Both the position numbers and the translations under genes were made by a program. This document shows positions 6,668 through 13,711 of a stretch of DNA of 17,417 bases, in pieces. The stretch covers positions 1-17,417 of the forward strand of contig RFOZ01000026.1 in assembly GCA_009926405.1 (NCBI GenBank). Direction: 5' to 3'. The DNA is from Cytophagia bacterium. Lineage in GTDB: Bacteria; Bacteroidota; Bacteroidia; UBA7662. The notes beneath the pieces are model-generated. The model was not told where the DNA came from. It made no database searches and worked only from the letters and a program-made list of their open reading frames with translations. Each line of letters starts with the position of its first letter. Within the stretch, counting starts at the first letter, position 1.

Positions 6668-8468
6668 TAAAACGCAGGGTCCGTGCCAGCTTGCCGTTGC
6701 TGATGTGCAAGTGATAGATCCCTGGCTCAAGCGCTGCAACGCCCAATGCGAGGGTTGAGCTGGCTCCTTCTGGCATTTCGGTACCGGAGGCAACGCGACG
6801 ACCCGAAAGGTCGCTGATGTTGTATTGGAGAATGCCCAGAGGACCATCGTTGCGAACCAAGAGGTTGAGTCGATCCGAAACTGGATTTGGGAAAGCCCTT
6901 ACTTCCAGAGTGTTATGGATATTCTCCCTAACAGAGGCGGTAGCGCTGCTGGTTACAGCGGATACCGCTGGTACCCGGTTAGGGCCAAAGCCGTTGGGGT
7001 TCCAAGTCCCGCTAAGCACAGGGCTAATGTATTGTTGGTAGATACTGCGGGTTAGGGTATAATCCACCTGAGGATCCACATTGGTAAAGACGGCCGTTTG
7101 AGAACCAGCGTAATAGGCTGAGAACAGGTAAACGCTGGTATCGGCCAGGATAACTCCCGGTGTGTTGTTGATGATATCCGTGACCAATACGGAACGCTGG
7201 GAATTGCTTCCCGAGGTATCGGTGTAGGTATAAATTCCATCAGCGAGGTCGACAATTTCGCCCGCGTCAACCAGCCCATCTTGGTTGAGGTCCAGCCATT
7301 GGCTGACTTTGCCAAGTATGGACTCGTTGAGGAGGTTGGCGCCCGGGTTCGTAACAAAGGAGAATCGAATGGAATCTACTTTGAGGCGGGATCCTTTGTT
7401 GGCATAATACCAAATTCCAAAATCATAAGGACCAGCCGTGGCGTCCGATGGGCGGATACCTCCGGAATATTGCATTTGGCCAAGCGAATCCAGACGGACC
7501 TTGGAAATGATGTTGGAATTTATTACAAAGCCCTGGTTGACAAGGTTATCAGCAGGAAATTGATCGGTGGTACCGGAAGGCATGCTGATGGTGTAGGCAA
7601 TGTTATAGCGCCCTCTTCCAAAAGCGGAAGGGTCAAAGTCAGGGGTCCTGAGGGTATCGGTTGAATCGCTGGCCAAGGTCGCCAAGGTCGCATTTTGGTT
7701 GTAAACCGTATTGGTCAAGCCCGCTGGGTTGGTGAAATCAATTTTGACATTCAGGCTTAGGTTGGTTTGGGCGTTTTGGCCGTAGTTTTTGACCGCGGCG
7801 CCTAAACGAAAAATGTATTCGCCGGCATTCAAGGCCTGGCTGGCGGGGATGCTGAATTCGGTTGGTCGAATCACCGAGCCGTTACCGATTCCGATATCGT
7901 TGAGAAAGTAGCCTGTCTTGTTACCCATAAATACGACCACCGAATCGCCGCTGTTCATACGTTGGCGGATGAGGGCTCCGTCTGAATTGGAGACTAGCAT
8001 GACCGGAATGGTCACCAATCCACCAGCACCCCCTGGGCCCATGTTGAGGACCCCTGCGCTGTGATTGATGATAATGCAACCTAGGGCGCCGGCTCGTTGG
8101 GCGGCCAAGGCTTTGACCCCAAATTCACAGGATCCGCGGTATAGAACGCAGATTTTGCCGGCGACGGCCGATGCATTGATCAGGTTGGTATCGCAAGCCA
8201 ATGAATCACCGCCTGCATTGGAAGAGGTGCCAAGGACCAATCGGCTCTGGACCTGAACACTGTCGTAGCTATAACCCCAACCTTGGGCAGCATCCCCGGG
8301 ACCAAAGGTGTAGGGACCGGCAATGGATGCGGGTTGGGACACAAAAAGGATGACTTGGGCCGAAGTCGTTCCCAGAAAACCGAGCAGGGCCACCAGGACG
8401 AGGGCTGGAAGCAATCGATGGATGGGTCGAAAGGAAACGAGCAATGGGTGAAGGAAGGAAAGGGACAT
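6657..8468 (-). CDS. T9SS-secreted protein with PA domain, EF-hand-like loop and type A sorting domain
   Basis: A 603-residue exported protein. Residues 1-37 form a signal peptide (hydrophobic LLPALVLVALLGFLG, cleavage near TSA|QV). Residues 70-185 are a protease-associated (PA) domain, recognisable from GKICVLYRGSCEFGVKA, then AQRAGALGCIIIN and IPVMLVSNSDG. Residues 200-320 look like a beta-sandwich. Residues 393-404 (DLNQDGLVDAGE) have every ligand of a canonical EF-hand loop and probably bind calcium. The C-terminal 80 residues are a T9SS type A sorting domain (AFPNPVSDRLNLLV, then ALEPGIYHLHISNGK and a basic end RFIKR). No catalytic domain is visible, so the PA domain is not attached to a recognisable protease. 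The protein is inferred to be cell-surface or extracellular, with an unknown ligand. It overlaps dus tail to tail, and no strong promoter box was found upstream. Confidence 0.9.
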   Translation of the reverse strand: MSLSFLHPLLVSFRPIHRLLPALVLVALLGFLGTTSAQVILFVSQPASIAGPYTFGPGDAAQGWGYSYDSVQVQSRLVLGTSSNAGGDSLACDTNLINASAVAGKICVLYRGSCEFGVKALAAQRAGALGCIIINHSAGVLNMGPGGAGGLVTIPVMLVSNSDGALIRQRMNSGDSVVVFMGNKTGYFLNDIGIGNGSVIRPTEFSIPASQALNAGEYIFRLGAAVKNYGQNAQTNLSLNVKIDFTNPAGLTNTVYNQNATLATLASDSTDTLRTPDFDPSAFGRGRYNIAYTISMPSGTTDQFPADNLVNQGFVINSNIISKVRLDSLGQMQYSGGIRPSDATAGPYDFGIWYYANKGSRLKVDSIRFSFVTNPGANLLNESILGKVSQWLDLNQDGLVDAGEIVDLADGIYTYTDTSGSNSQRSVLVTDIINNTPGVILADTSVYLFSAYYAGSQTAVFTNVDPQVDYTLTRSIYQQYISPVLSGTWNPNGFGPNRVPAVSAVTSSATASVRENIHNTLEVRAFPNPVSDRLNLLVRNDGPLGILQYNISDLSGRRVASGTEMPEGASSTLALGVAALEPGIYHLHISNGKLARTLRFIKR

Positions 8469-8665
8469 GGGGTAGGTTTAGGTCGTGGGTTGATTCAAGA
8501 ATGCAAAGACGAATTTAAGCAGAATTGAAGCCCGTTCCAAGTTTGATCCCTTGGGGAAATTTTGGTCTTTGGGTGAATTAGTACTCAACGGGAAATTTGT
8601 TCCCCGCTGCAATTTTGATTGGGGCCGGGAATGGTGGAAACTCCTAGGCCGATGGGTGCGGATGT
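8469..8665. other. 197-bp intergenic region between the DMT transporter and T9SS genes
   Basis: This is relatively AT-rich sequence between two minus-strand genes. It should hold the transporter's terminator and the PA-protein's promoter. I see only small hairpins, for example GGGAA/TTCCC around 8590-8604, and no exact TAnnTTTG. The nearest thing is a TAAATTCG on the minus strand near 8510. No tRNA or other RNA gene is recognisable. Confidence 0.4.
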
Positions 8666-9574
8666 TTAGGCGGTGCGTCGATTTACCAGCGCAATTCCGG
8701 CGATGATGGCCAAGAGGCCTGCCCCGTGATAAAAATGCAAGGTCTCCCCGTCCCACACCCCCCACAACAGGGCAACAACCGGCATCAAGTAGGTGGTGGT
8801 GGATGCAAAGAGCGGGCCTGCCAATTGAATCAGGTAATTAAAAGCAACCAAGCTGATAGCCGAATTGACCAGCGACAAAAAAACCAAAAGGCCCAGGGCT
8901 TCCATTCCGCCTTCGCGGTTCATTCCCGCAATGGGGTCGCCAAGGAGGCCTAGGGTCAGGAGGGCCGGTACGGACGCAATGACCAAGGGAAAGGAGGCGG
9001 TCAGCCAGGGGGTAATGCCCCGCAATTTGTGTCCTACGGTGTTGACCGAGATTCCGTAAAAAAAGGTTGCAAGGACCAATAACAAAGCCAAAGCCGGCTG
9101 GGACGAACCAGCCACCCGGTGTTGGGATAGAATGAGTAGCAAGGCGCCGGCCAGACCTAGAATCAGGCCGAGGATTTGACTTCGCTGAGAGGGCCTCCCA
9201 AAAAAAGCCCATCCTACGACCAAGGTGAACATGGGGGTGAGGGCGTTGAGAACCCCGGCTGCTCCGCTTTGGATTCCTGTTTGGGCCACTGCAAAAAGCA
9301 CAGCGGGAATGCCGTTCCCGATGAGGCCGACCACCGCAAACCAAGGCAACAAGCGCCAGTGGTCCCGGCGCATATGCCAGAGCCATAGGGGTACCATGGC
9401 CAGACCGGCCATGCCAATGCGCATGGTGGCCAGTTCCAGCGGTGGAAAGGCCGGCAAGATGCGCTTCATGAGGATAAACGAGGAGCCCCAAAGGAGGGAT
9501 AAGCCCCCTAGGATGATATAGGCCAAGGGTCCAACGCTGTTGGTCTGTGGGGTGGTGGTCCTGGGCTCTGTCAT
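8666..9574 (-). CDS. EamA/DMT-superfamily transporter (RhaT/YdcZ-like permease)
   Basis: A 302-residue inner-membrane protein with about ten hydrophobic segments arranged as two EamA repeats (about 17-150 and 160-297). Typical EamA features include YIILGGLSLLWGSSFILMK in TM1, AGVLNALTPMFTLVVGWAFF at the end of repeat one, and AGPLFASTTTYLMPVVALLWG at the equivalent place in repeat two. The family exports or imports amino acids, nucleobases and other metabolites; the substrate here cannot be predicted. The frame extends to an ATG at 9745, but that would run across the start of the divergent gltX, and the extra 57 residues are not family-like. The start at 9574 (MTEPRTTTPQ) is therefore preferred, leaving a 100-bp divergent spacer with gltX. 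Confidence 0.9.
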   Translation of the reverse strand: MTEPRTTTPQTNSVGPLAYIILGGLSLLWGSSFILMKRILPAFPPLELATMRIGMAGLAMVPLWLWHMRRDHWRLLPWFAVVGLIGNGIPAVLFAVAQTGIQSGAAGVLNALTPMFTLVVGWAFFGRPSQRSQILGLILGLAGALLLILSQHRVAGSSQPALALLLVLATFFYGISVNTVGHKLRGITPWLTASFPLVIASVPALLTLGLLGDPIAGMNREGGMEALGLLVFLSLVNSAISLVAFNYLIQLAGPLFASTTTYLMPVVALLWGVWDGETLHFYHGAGLLAIIAGIALVNRRTA

Positions 9575-9646
9575 CGATTCGACGGTGGGTCGTCGTCTTT
9601 GCGATACAAAAGTCGCTACGGACGGCCTCCGGTGGTTAACGCCTTG

Positions 9647-9654
9647 TAAGTTTG
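9647..9654 (+). promoter_or_regulatory. candidate -7 promoter box for gltX
   Basis: TAAGTTTG matches TAnnTTTG and lies 20 bases before the gltX ATG, in the 100-bp spacer shared with the divergent transporter gene. It supports starting gltX at 9675 rather than at the longer frame's 9540. Confidence 0.45.
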
Positions 9655-9674
9655 CTTTCACAATTTTTACCTCC

Positions 9675-11198
9675 ATGCGCGTTCGTTTTGCCCCCAGTCC
9701 TACCGGCCCCCTGCATCCAGGAGGGGTCCGCACAGCGTTGTTCAATTATTTGTTGGTTCGCAAAGCGGGCGGACAGATGGTGTTACGAATTGAGGACACG
9801 GATCAGACCCGGTTTGTCCCTGGGGCCGAGGATTTTATCATTGAATCGCTTCGCTGGTGCGGGATTGAGTTTGACGAAGGCGTCCACAAAGGCGGGGCTT
9901 TTGGCCCTTACCGTCAGAGCGAACGCAAGGCCATGTACCGACAATACGCCATGCAATTGGTGGAATCGGGGCATGCCTATTACGCCTTTGATACCGAGGA
10001 GGAGCTGGATACCATGCGGGAACAGTTCAAGGCTTCGGGTGTTGCTTCGCCTCAATACAATGCGATCAGCCGGGTCCGCATGAAAAACTCGTTGAGCCTG
10101 CCTTCGGATGAGGTGGCCAGACGCCTGGAAGCCGGAGAGCCTTACGTGATTCGATTCAAAATGCCCAGGGGACGAGAAGTTCGCGTTCAGGATCGTATCC
10201 GGGGTTTGGTGGTGGTGCAGACTGCGCAATTGGACGACAAAGTCCTCTTCAAGAGCGACGGCATGCCGACCTACCATTTGGCCAATGTGGTGGACGATCG
10301 ATTGATGGAGATTACCCATGTCATCCGTGGCGAAGAGTGGTTGCCCAGCACTCCACTGCATGTTTTGTTATACGAAGCCTTCGGTTGGCAGGATACCATG
10401 CCGGAATTTTCGCATCTTCCTTTGTTATTGAAGCCCGACGGAGACGGTAAATTATCCAAAAGGGACGGGGATCGTTTGGGCCTCCCATTTTATGCGACGG
10501 AGTGGACCAACCCCGAAACAGGTGATAAAACCCCCGGTTATCGGGAGGCTGGCTATTTTCCGGAGGCTTATGTTAATTTTTTGGCTTTGCTGGGCTGGAA
10601 TCCCGGTGATAACCGTGAAATATTTACGATGGACGAGCTCATTCAGGCTTTTAGTTTGGATCGTGTTAACAAGCACGGGGCTCGTTACGATTTCACCAAA
10701 TTGCAGTGGTTCAATCAGCAATACCTGCGGCATCGCTCGGTGGATTCGTTGGTTGAACCTTGTCGTAAAATATTGATGGACAAGGGTTGGGAGGCTGAAG
10801 ATGCCGTGTTAAAGGCGTTGATTCCGTTGGTCATGGATCGTATGGTGTTGGTTTCGGATTTTGCCAAAGAGGTGGAATCCTTTTTTGAGGATCCAACGAC
10901 CTACGACGAATCGGTGGTCGCCAAGAAATGGGGAGGGGCTTTTCCGGCCGTGCTTCATGAATTAATCGGTTGTTATGAATCATCCGAGGAGGTTTGGGGG
11001 GCGGCGGTGGCGGAGGCCCTGTTCAAGGAGGTTGCTGCCCGTCACCATGTCACTCCGGGCAGCCTGCTTCAGGGCCTGCGATTGGCCGTTACGGGACAAG
11101 CCTCGGGACCTGCCTTGTTTGAATGGATGGGCCTCCGCGGACGCAGCGCCTGCGTTGCCCGTCTACGACGGGCCGCCGCCGCCCTCCCTGCTCCTTAA
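9675..11198 (+). CDS. gltX: glutamyl-tRNA synthetase
   Basis: The enzyme charges tRNA(Glu) with glutamate in the cytoplasm. The 507-residue protein starts MRVRFAPSPTGPLHPGG, the canonical class I N-terminus. The family then shows LRIEDTDQTRF (37-47), PYRQSER (78-84), LANVVDDRLMEITHVIRGEE (202-221), the KMSKS loop as KLSKRDGDRLG (259-269), and a normal anticodon-binding C-terminus. The oddity is in the first ATP-binding motif. The HIGH box, HIGG in most bacterial GltX, reads HPGG here (residues 14-17, codon CCA). All other landmarks are intact, so the enzyme should be functional. An upstream in-frame ATG at 9540 lies inside the divergent gene's 5' region and is rejected. A crotonase gene follows 60 bp downstream. 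Confidence 0.96.
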   Translation: MRVRFAPSPTGPLHPGGVRTALFNYLLVRKAGGQMVLRIEDTDQTRFVPGAEDFIIESLRWCGIEFDEGVHKGGAFGPYRQSERKAMYRQYAMQLVESGHAYYAFDTEEELDTMREQFKASGVASPQYNAISRVRMKNSLSLPSDEVARRLEAGEPYVIRFKMPRGREVRVQDRIRGLVVVQTAQLDDKVLFKSDGMPTYHLANVVDDRLMEITHVIRGEEWLPSTPLHVLLYEAFGWQDTMPEFSHLPLLLKPDGDGKLSKRDGDRLGLPFYATEWTNPETGDKTPGYREAGYFPEAYVNFLALLGWNPGDNREIFTMDELIQAFSLDRVNKHGARYDFTKLQWFNQQYLRHRSVDSLVEPCRKILMDKGWEAEDAVLKALIPLVMDRMVLVSDFAKEVESFFEDPTTYDESVVAKKWGGAFPAVLHELIGCYESSEEVWGAAVAEALFKEVAARHHVTPGSLLQGLRLAVTGQASGPALFEWMGLRGRSACVARLRRAAAALPAP

Positions 11199-11258
11199 TT
11201 TCTGTATCCCTACCGTCCCCTACGATCGTTTTCCCCAACCTTTTTTGTCTTGATACCC

Positions 11259-12047
11259 ATGCAAAATCTACGCTACGAACACCACGGGTCCTTGGTCCTC
11301 CTTACCATCAATCGCCCGGACAAACTCAACGCCCTCAATCGCCAAACCCTTTTGGAAATCGAGGAGGCGGTGGCCACGGCCATGGCCGATGCCGCCGTGC
11401 ATGCGGTGATCCTGACCGGGTCGGGGGATAAGGCCTTTGCGGCCGGAGCGGATGTGGCCGAATTTGCGCATTATACCGCCACCGAAGCCCGTGATTTGTC
11501 GGCGGTCGGGCATCGCATCATGGATTCCATTGCCACCGCACCCAAGCCCGTCTTGGCCGCCATCAACGGCTTCGCCCTTGGTGGCGGATTGGAATTGGCC
11601 ATGGCCTGCCATCTTCGGACCGCGGCCCCGACCGCCCGCCTGGGTCAACCCGAAGTCAACCTGGGCTTGATTCCCGGCTACGGGGGGACCCAACGCTTGG
11701 TTGAATGGGTCGGCCGGGCCCGCGCCCTCGAAATGCTCATGAGCGGTGATCCCATTGATGCCGCCACCGCCCTTCAATGGGGTTTGGTGAACCGCATCAG
11801 CGCCACCGCCGAATCCTTGCTCGAAGACTCAACCGCCATGCTCAACCGCATCCTGCAGCGTGGTCCCATTGCTGTTTCCCATTGCATCCGCCTCACCGCC
11901 CTGGCGGCCCAGGGGGACCCGGCAGGCTATCTTCAAGAGATCGAAACCTTCGGCAGCCTTTTTCAGCAGCCTGAAAGCCGCGAAGGCATTGGGGCCTTCC
12001 TCGAAAAGCGCAAGGCCGCCTTCCGTGGCAGCCCGACCGGTCCTTGA
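11259..12047 (+). CDS. enoyl-CoA hydratase/crotonase family protein
   Basis: A 262-residue soluble enzyme of the crotonase fold, most likely hydrating short-chain trans-2-enoyl-CoA (beta-oxidation or butyryl-CoA pathways). Oxyanion-hole segments are AFAAGADVAEF and NGFALGGGLELAMACH. The two glutamates that define true hydratases are present, one in GGGLELAM and one in GQPEVNLGLIPGYGGTQRL. The C-terminal trimerisation helices end in a typical REGIGAFLEKRKAAFRG. A TTG three codons upstream is also in frame, but ATG at 11259 (MQNLRYEHHG) is the natural start. Codons are strongly GCC/ACC/CTC-biased and visibly more GC-rich than the T9SS gene that follows. It lies 60 bp after gltX in the same direction; co-transcription is possible but unproven. 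Confidence 0.93.
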   Translation: MQNLRYEHHGSLVLLTINRPDKLNALNRQTLLEIEEAVATAMADAAVHAVILTGSGDKAFAAGADVAEFAHYTATEARDLSAVGHRIMDSIATAPKPVLAAINGFALGGGLELAMACHLRTAAPTARLGQPEVNLGLIPGYGGTQRLVEWVGRARALEMLMSGDPIDAATALQWGLVNRISATAESLLEDSTAMLNRILQRGPIAVSHCIRLTALAAQGDPAGYLQEIETFGSLFQQPESREGIGAFLEKRKAAFRGSPTGP

Positions 12048-12100
12048 TTAACGGGGCATCCCTGCCAGCGAAAATTCAAAAACGAAAATTAAAAAAACAG

Positions 12101-12130
12101 CCTTTTTATTAAAGGGTGTATTTTTTACAC
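12101..12130 (+). terminator. weak nested hairpins, possible terminator after the crotonase gene
   Basis: Two small overlapping stems are visible. CCTTT-(TTATT)-AAAGG spans 12101-12115. GTGTA-(TTTTT)-TACAC spans 12116-12130. An AT-only 8-bp inverted repeat flanks them (AAAATTAA at 12085 and TTAATTTT at 12138). The T-runs fit a terminator, but the stems have few GC pairs. Confidence 0.3.
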
Positions 12131-12138
12131 TTATTTCT

Positions 12139-12146
12139 TAATTTTG
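12139..12146 (+). promoter_or_regulatory. candidate -7 promoter box for the triple-module T9SS protein
   Basis: TAATTTTG matches TAnnTTTG, about 73 bases before the ATG at 12220. It overlaps the 3' arm of the AT-rich inverted repeat noted for the upstream terminator. The 172-bp gap otherwise holds only A/T-rich sequence. Confidence 0.4.
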
Positions 12147-12219
12147 ACCAAACACTCCTCTTGTTTGAGTCTTTTTCTTTGAAACCAATTCCTTTTTTCG
12201 CTTCCAAACAAAGACCGCT

Positions 12220-13617
12220 ATGAAGAACATGAATCCTTTCCGGAATCTTTTGCCGGCCCTTTTGCCGGCTTTCTTGTTGACCCTAATCCAAGGATGGGGC
12301 AACACAGCCCAGGCCCAAACCACCTACCCGGTCTTGTTTCGGGTGGATATGTCCGATTACAACGGAGCCACGCCCATTAACGGGGTCTTTTTGAACGGAA
12401 CCTTCAATGCTTGGTGCGGATCCTGCGCTCCCATGAGTGATGCCAACAACGATTCGGTTTGGGAGCTCACCGTGCCTTTGGCAGCCGATACCTTTGAATA
12501 CAAATTCACAATCAACGGCTGGACAGCCCAAGAAACCCTGATTCCCGGGTCTTCCTGCACCAACACCGCCTTTGGATTCACCAACCGCCAAATCATCGTC
12601 GGCGGTCCCCTCAGCCTCCCGGCCCCCTGTTACGGTTCTTGCGATTCCTGCACCGGGGCCCCCAGCTCCGGGCGAATCCGATTCAGGGTGGACATGAACG
12701 GTTATGCCGGCCCCGCTTTTACAACGGTGAACCTGAACGGCAGCTTTAACGGATGGTGCGGCTCCTGCGCCACCATGACCGATGCCAATCAAGACAGCAT
12801 CTATGAACTGGATTTGGACTTGCCTCTGAGCACCGTTGAATACAAATTCACCTTGGACGGATGGAACCAACAGGAATCCCTTCTGGCCGGTTCGCCTTGC
12901 ACCATGACCACCGGTCAATTTACCAACCGTTTTCATAATGTAACGGGGAACGACACCCTGGATGCGGTCTGCTGGCAAAGTTGCAGCCCCTGCTCCTCCG
13001 GGCCTACCTCCGGTCGCATTCTTTTCAAGGTCGATATGAACCAATACAACGGTCCGTCCTTTTCCAATGTTCACTTGAACGGCACCTTTAACAACTGGTG
13101 CGGCGCCTGCGCCCCCATGACGGATGCCAACCAAGACAGCATCTACGAATTGGAATTGACCTTGCCCATCGACACGGTTGAATACAAATTCACATTGGAT
13201 GGCTGGAATATTTCCGAAAATCTAAACCAAGGAATGTCCTGTACCCAAACCACATCCACCTTTACGAACCGTGCTCTCATTGTAACCGGCAACGATACCC
13301 TGGATGCTGTTTGTTGGGAAAGCTGTTCCCCATGTTTTCCGGTTGGGGTTCCTTCTTTTTCTTCTGATTTCAATGGTATCAAGGTTTATCCCAACCCCGT
13401 GCACGATGTGTTGCGCATTGATCTTCCGACGGGTGAGACCCTCCAAAATGCATCTTCGTTACGATGGACTGATATTCAAGGTCGTGATATTCAGGGTTTT
13501 ATTTATCAAAATGGCCAAAGCGAATCATTCAACGTCGAAGCCTTGAACCCGGGATTGTATACGGTTCAAATCCGTACCGAGCGAATGCAAAGGGTGGTTC
13601 GCTTTATCAAGAACTAA
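12220..13617 (+). CDS. T9SS-secreted protein with three CBM-like six-cysteine modules
   Basis: A 465-residue exported protein. Residues 1-32 are a signal peptide (LLPALLPAFLLTLIQGWG, cleavage near AQA|QT). Three modules follow at about 36-144, 152-258 and 265-372. Each has the order FRVDM, then LNGTFNxWCGxC, an M-x-DAN-x-D turn, VEYKFTLDGW, a Cys-Thr pair, FTNR and a closing C-x3-C-x2-C. The NGTFNxW...YEYKF pattern resembles the starch-binding CBM20/CBM48-type Ig-like fold, so glycan binding is inferred but not proven. Each module has six cysteines, probably three disulfides. The modules are joined by short Ser/Gly/Pro linkers. Residues 386-465 are a T9SS type A sorting domain (KVYPNPVHDVLRIDLP, then ALNPGLYTVQI and the basic end RFIKN). 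No catalytic domain is present. The protein could be a surface adhesin or carbohydrate-binding scaffold. Confidence 0.9.
   Translation: MKNMNPFRNLLPALLPAFLLTLIQGWGNTAQAQTTYPVLFRVDMSDYNGATPINGVFLNGTFNAWCGSCAPMSDANNDSVWELTVPLAADTFEYKFTINGWTAQETLIPGSSCTNTAFGFTNRQIIVGGPLSLPAPCYGSCDSCTGAPSSGRIRFRVDMNGYAGPAFTTVNLNGSFNGWCGSCATMTDANQDSIYELDLDLPLSTVEYKFTLDGWNQQESLLAGSPCTMTTGQFTNRFHNVTGNDTLDAVCWQSCSPCSSGPTSGRILFKVDMNQYNGPSFSNVHLNGTFNNWCGACAPMTDANQDSIYELELTLPIDTVEYKFTLDGWNISENLNQGMSCTQTTSTFTNRALIVTGNDTLDAVCWESCSPCFPVGVPSFSSDFNGIKVYPNPVHDVLRIDLPTGETLQNASSLRWTDIQGRDIQGFIYQNGQSESFNVEALNPGLYTVQIRTERMQRVVRFIKN
12325..13335 (+). repeat. three tandem in-frame copies of a 342-bp module
   Basis: The cysteines recur at exactly 114-residue steps: 66/180/294, 69/183/297, 113/227/341, 137/251/365, 141/255/369 and 144/258/372. 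No insertion or deletion separates the copies. Copies 2 and 3 are the closest. VTGNDTLDAVCW-x-SCSPC differs at one residue between them, mostly with synonymous base changes. Copy 1 is more diverged. Confidence 0.9.
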
Positions 13618-13652
13618 GCTACGTCCCCCTTAGGCTACCGATTTTTCTTTCT

Positions 13653-13680
13653 TAACAAAAGATTTAGGTCAGTTTTGTAA
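13653..13680. promoter_or_regulatory. imperfect inverted repeat upstream of the Nudix-type regulator, possible operator
   Basis: ACAAAA (13655-13660) and TTTTGT (13673-13678) are perfect arms around a 12-base spacer. One mismatch then a further T/A pair extends them. The repeat sits 32 bases before the regulator's ATG, where autoregulation would act. The 94-bp gap shows no exact TAnnTTTG box. The second arm contains a TTTTG that could also serve as a -33 element. Confidence 0.25.
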
Positions 13681-13711
13681 CAACAGAATATTATCCTATT
13701 GAATTCACAAG

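Noticed and set aside
9540..9674. N-terminal extension of gltX by 45 codons
   Set aside because: The extension overlaps the divergent transporter gene and runs through a candidate promoter box. MRVRFAPSPTG is the universal start of this family.
9575..9745. N-terminal extension of the EamA transporter by 57 codons
   Set aside because: It crosses the start of gltX and has no hydrophobic or family-like sequence. The first transmembrane segment follows properly from the start at 9574.
11268..11777. 169-residue minus-strand frame
   Set aside because: It is antisense to a catalytically complete crotonase. Long antisense frames are expected in GC-rich codon contexts.
12283..13134. 283-residue open frame on the minus strand across the triple-module gene
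   Set aside because: It is a shadow of the repeated plus-strand gene. Its Gly/Ala/Val-rich translation repeats with the modules and has no domain, while the plus strand has a signal peptide, modules and a sorting domain.
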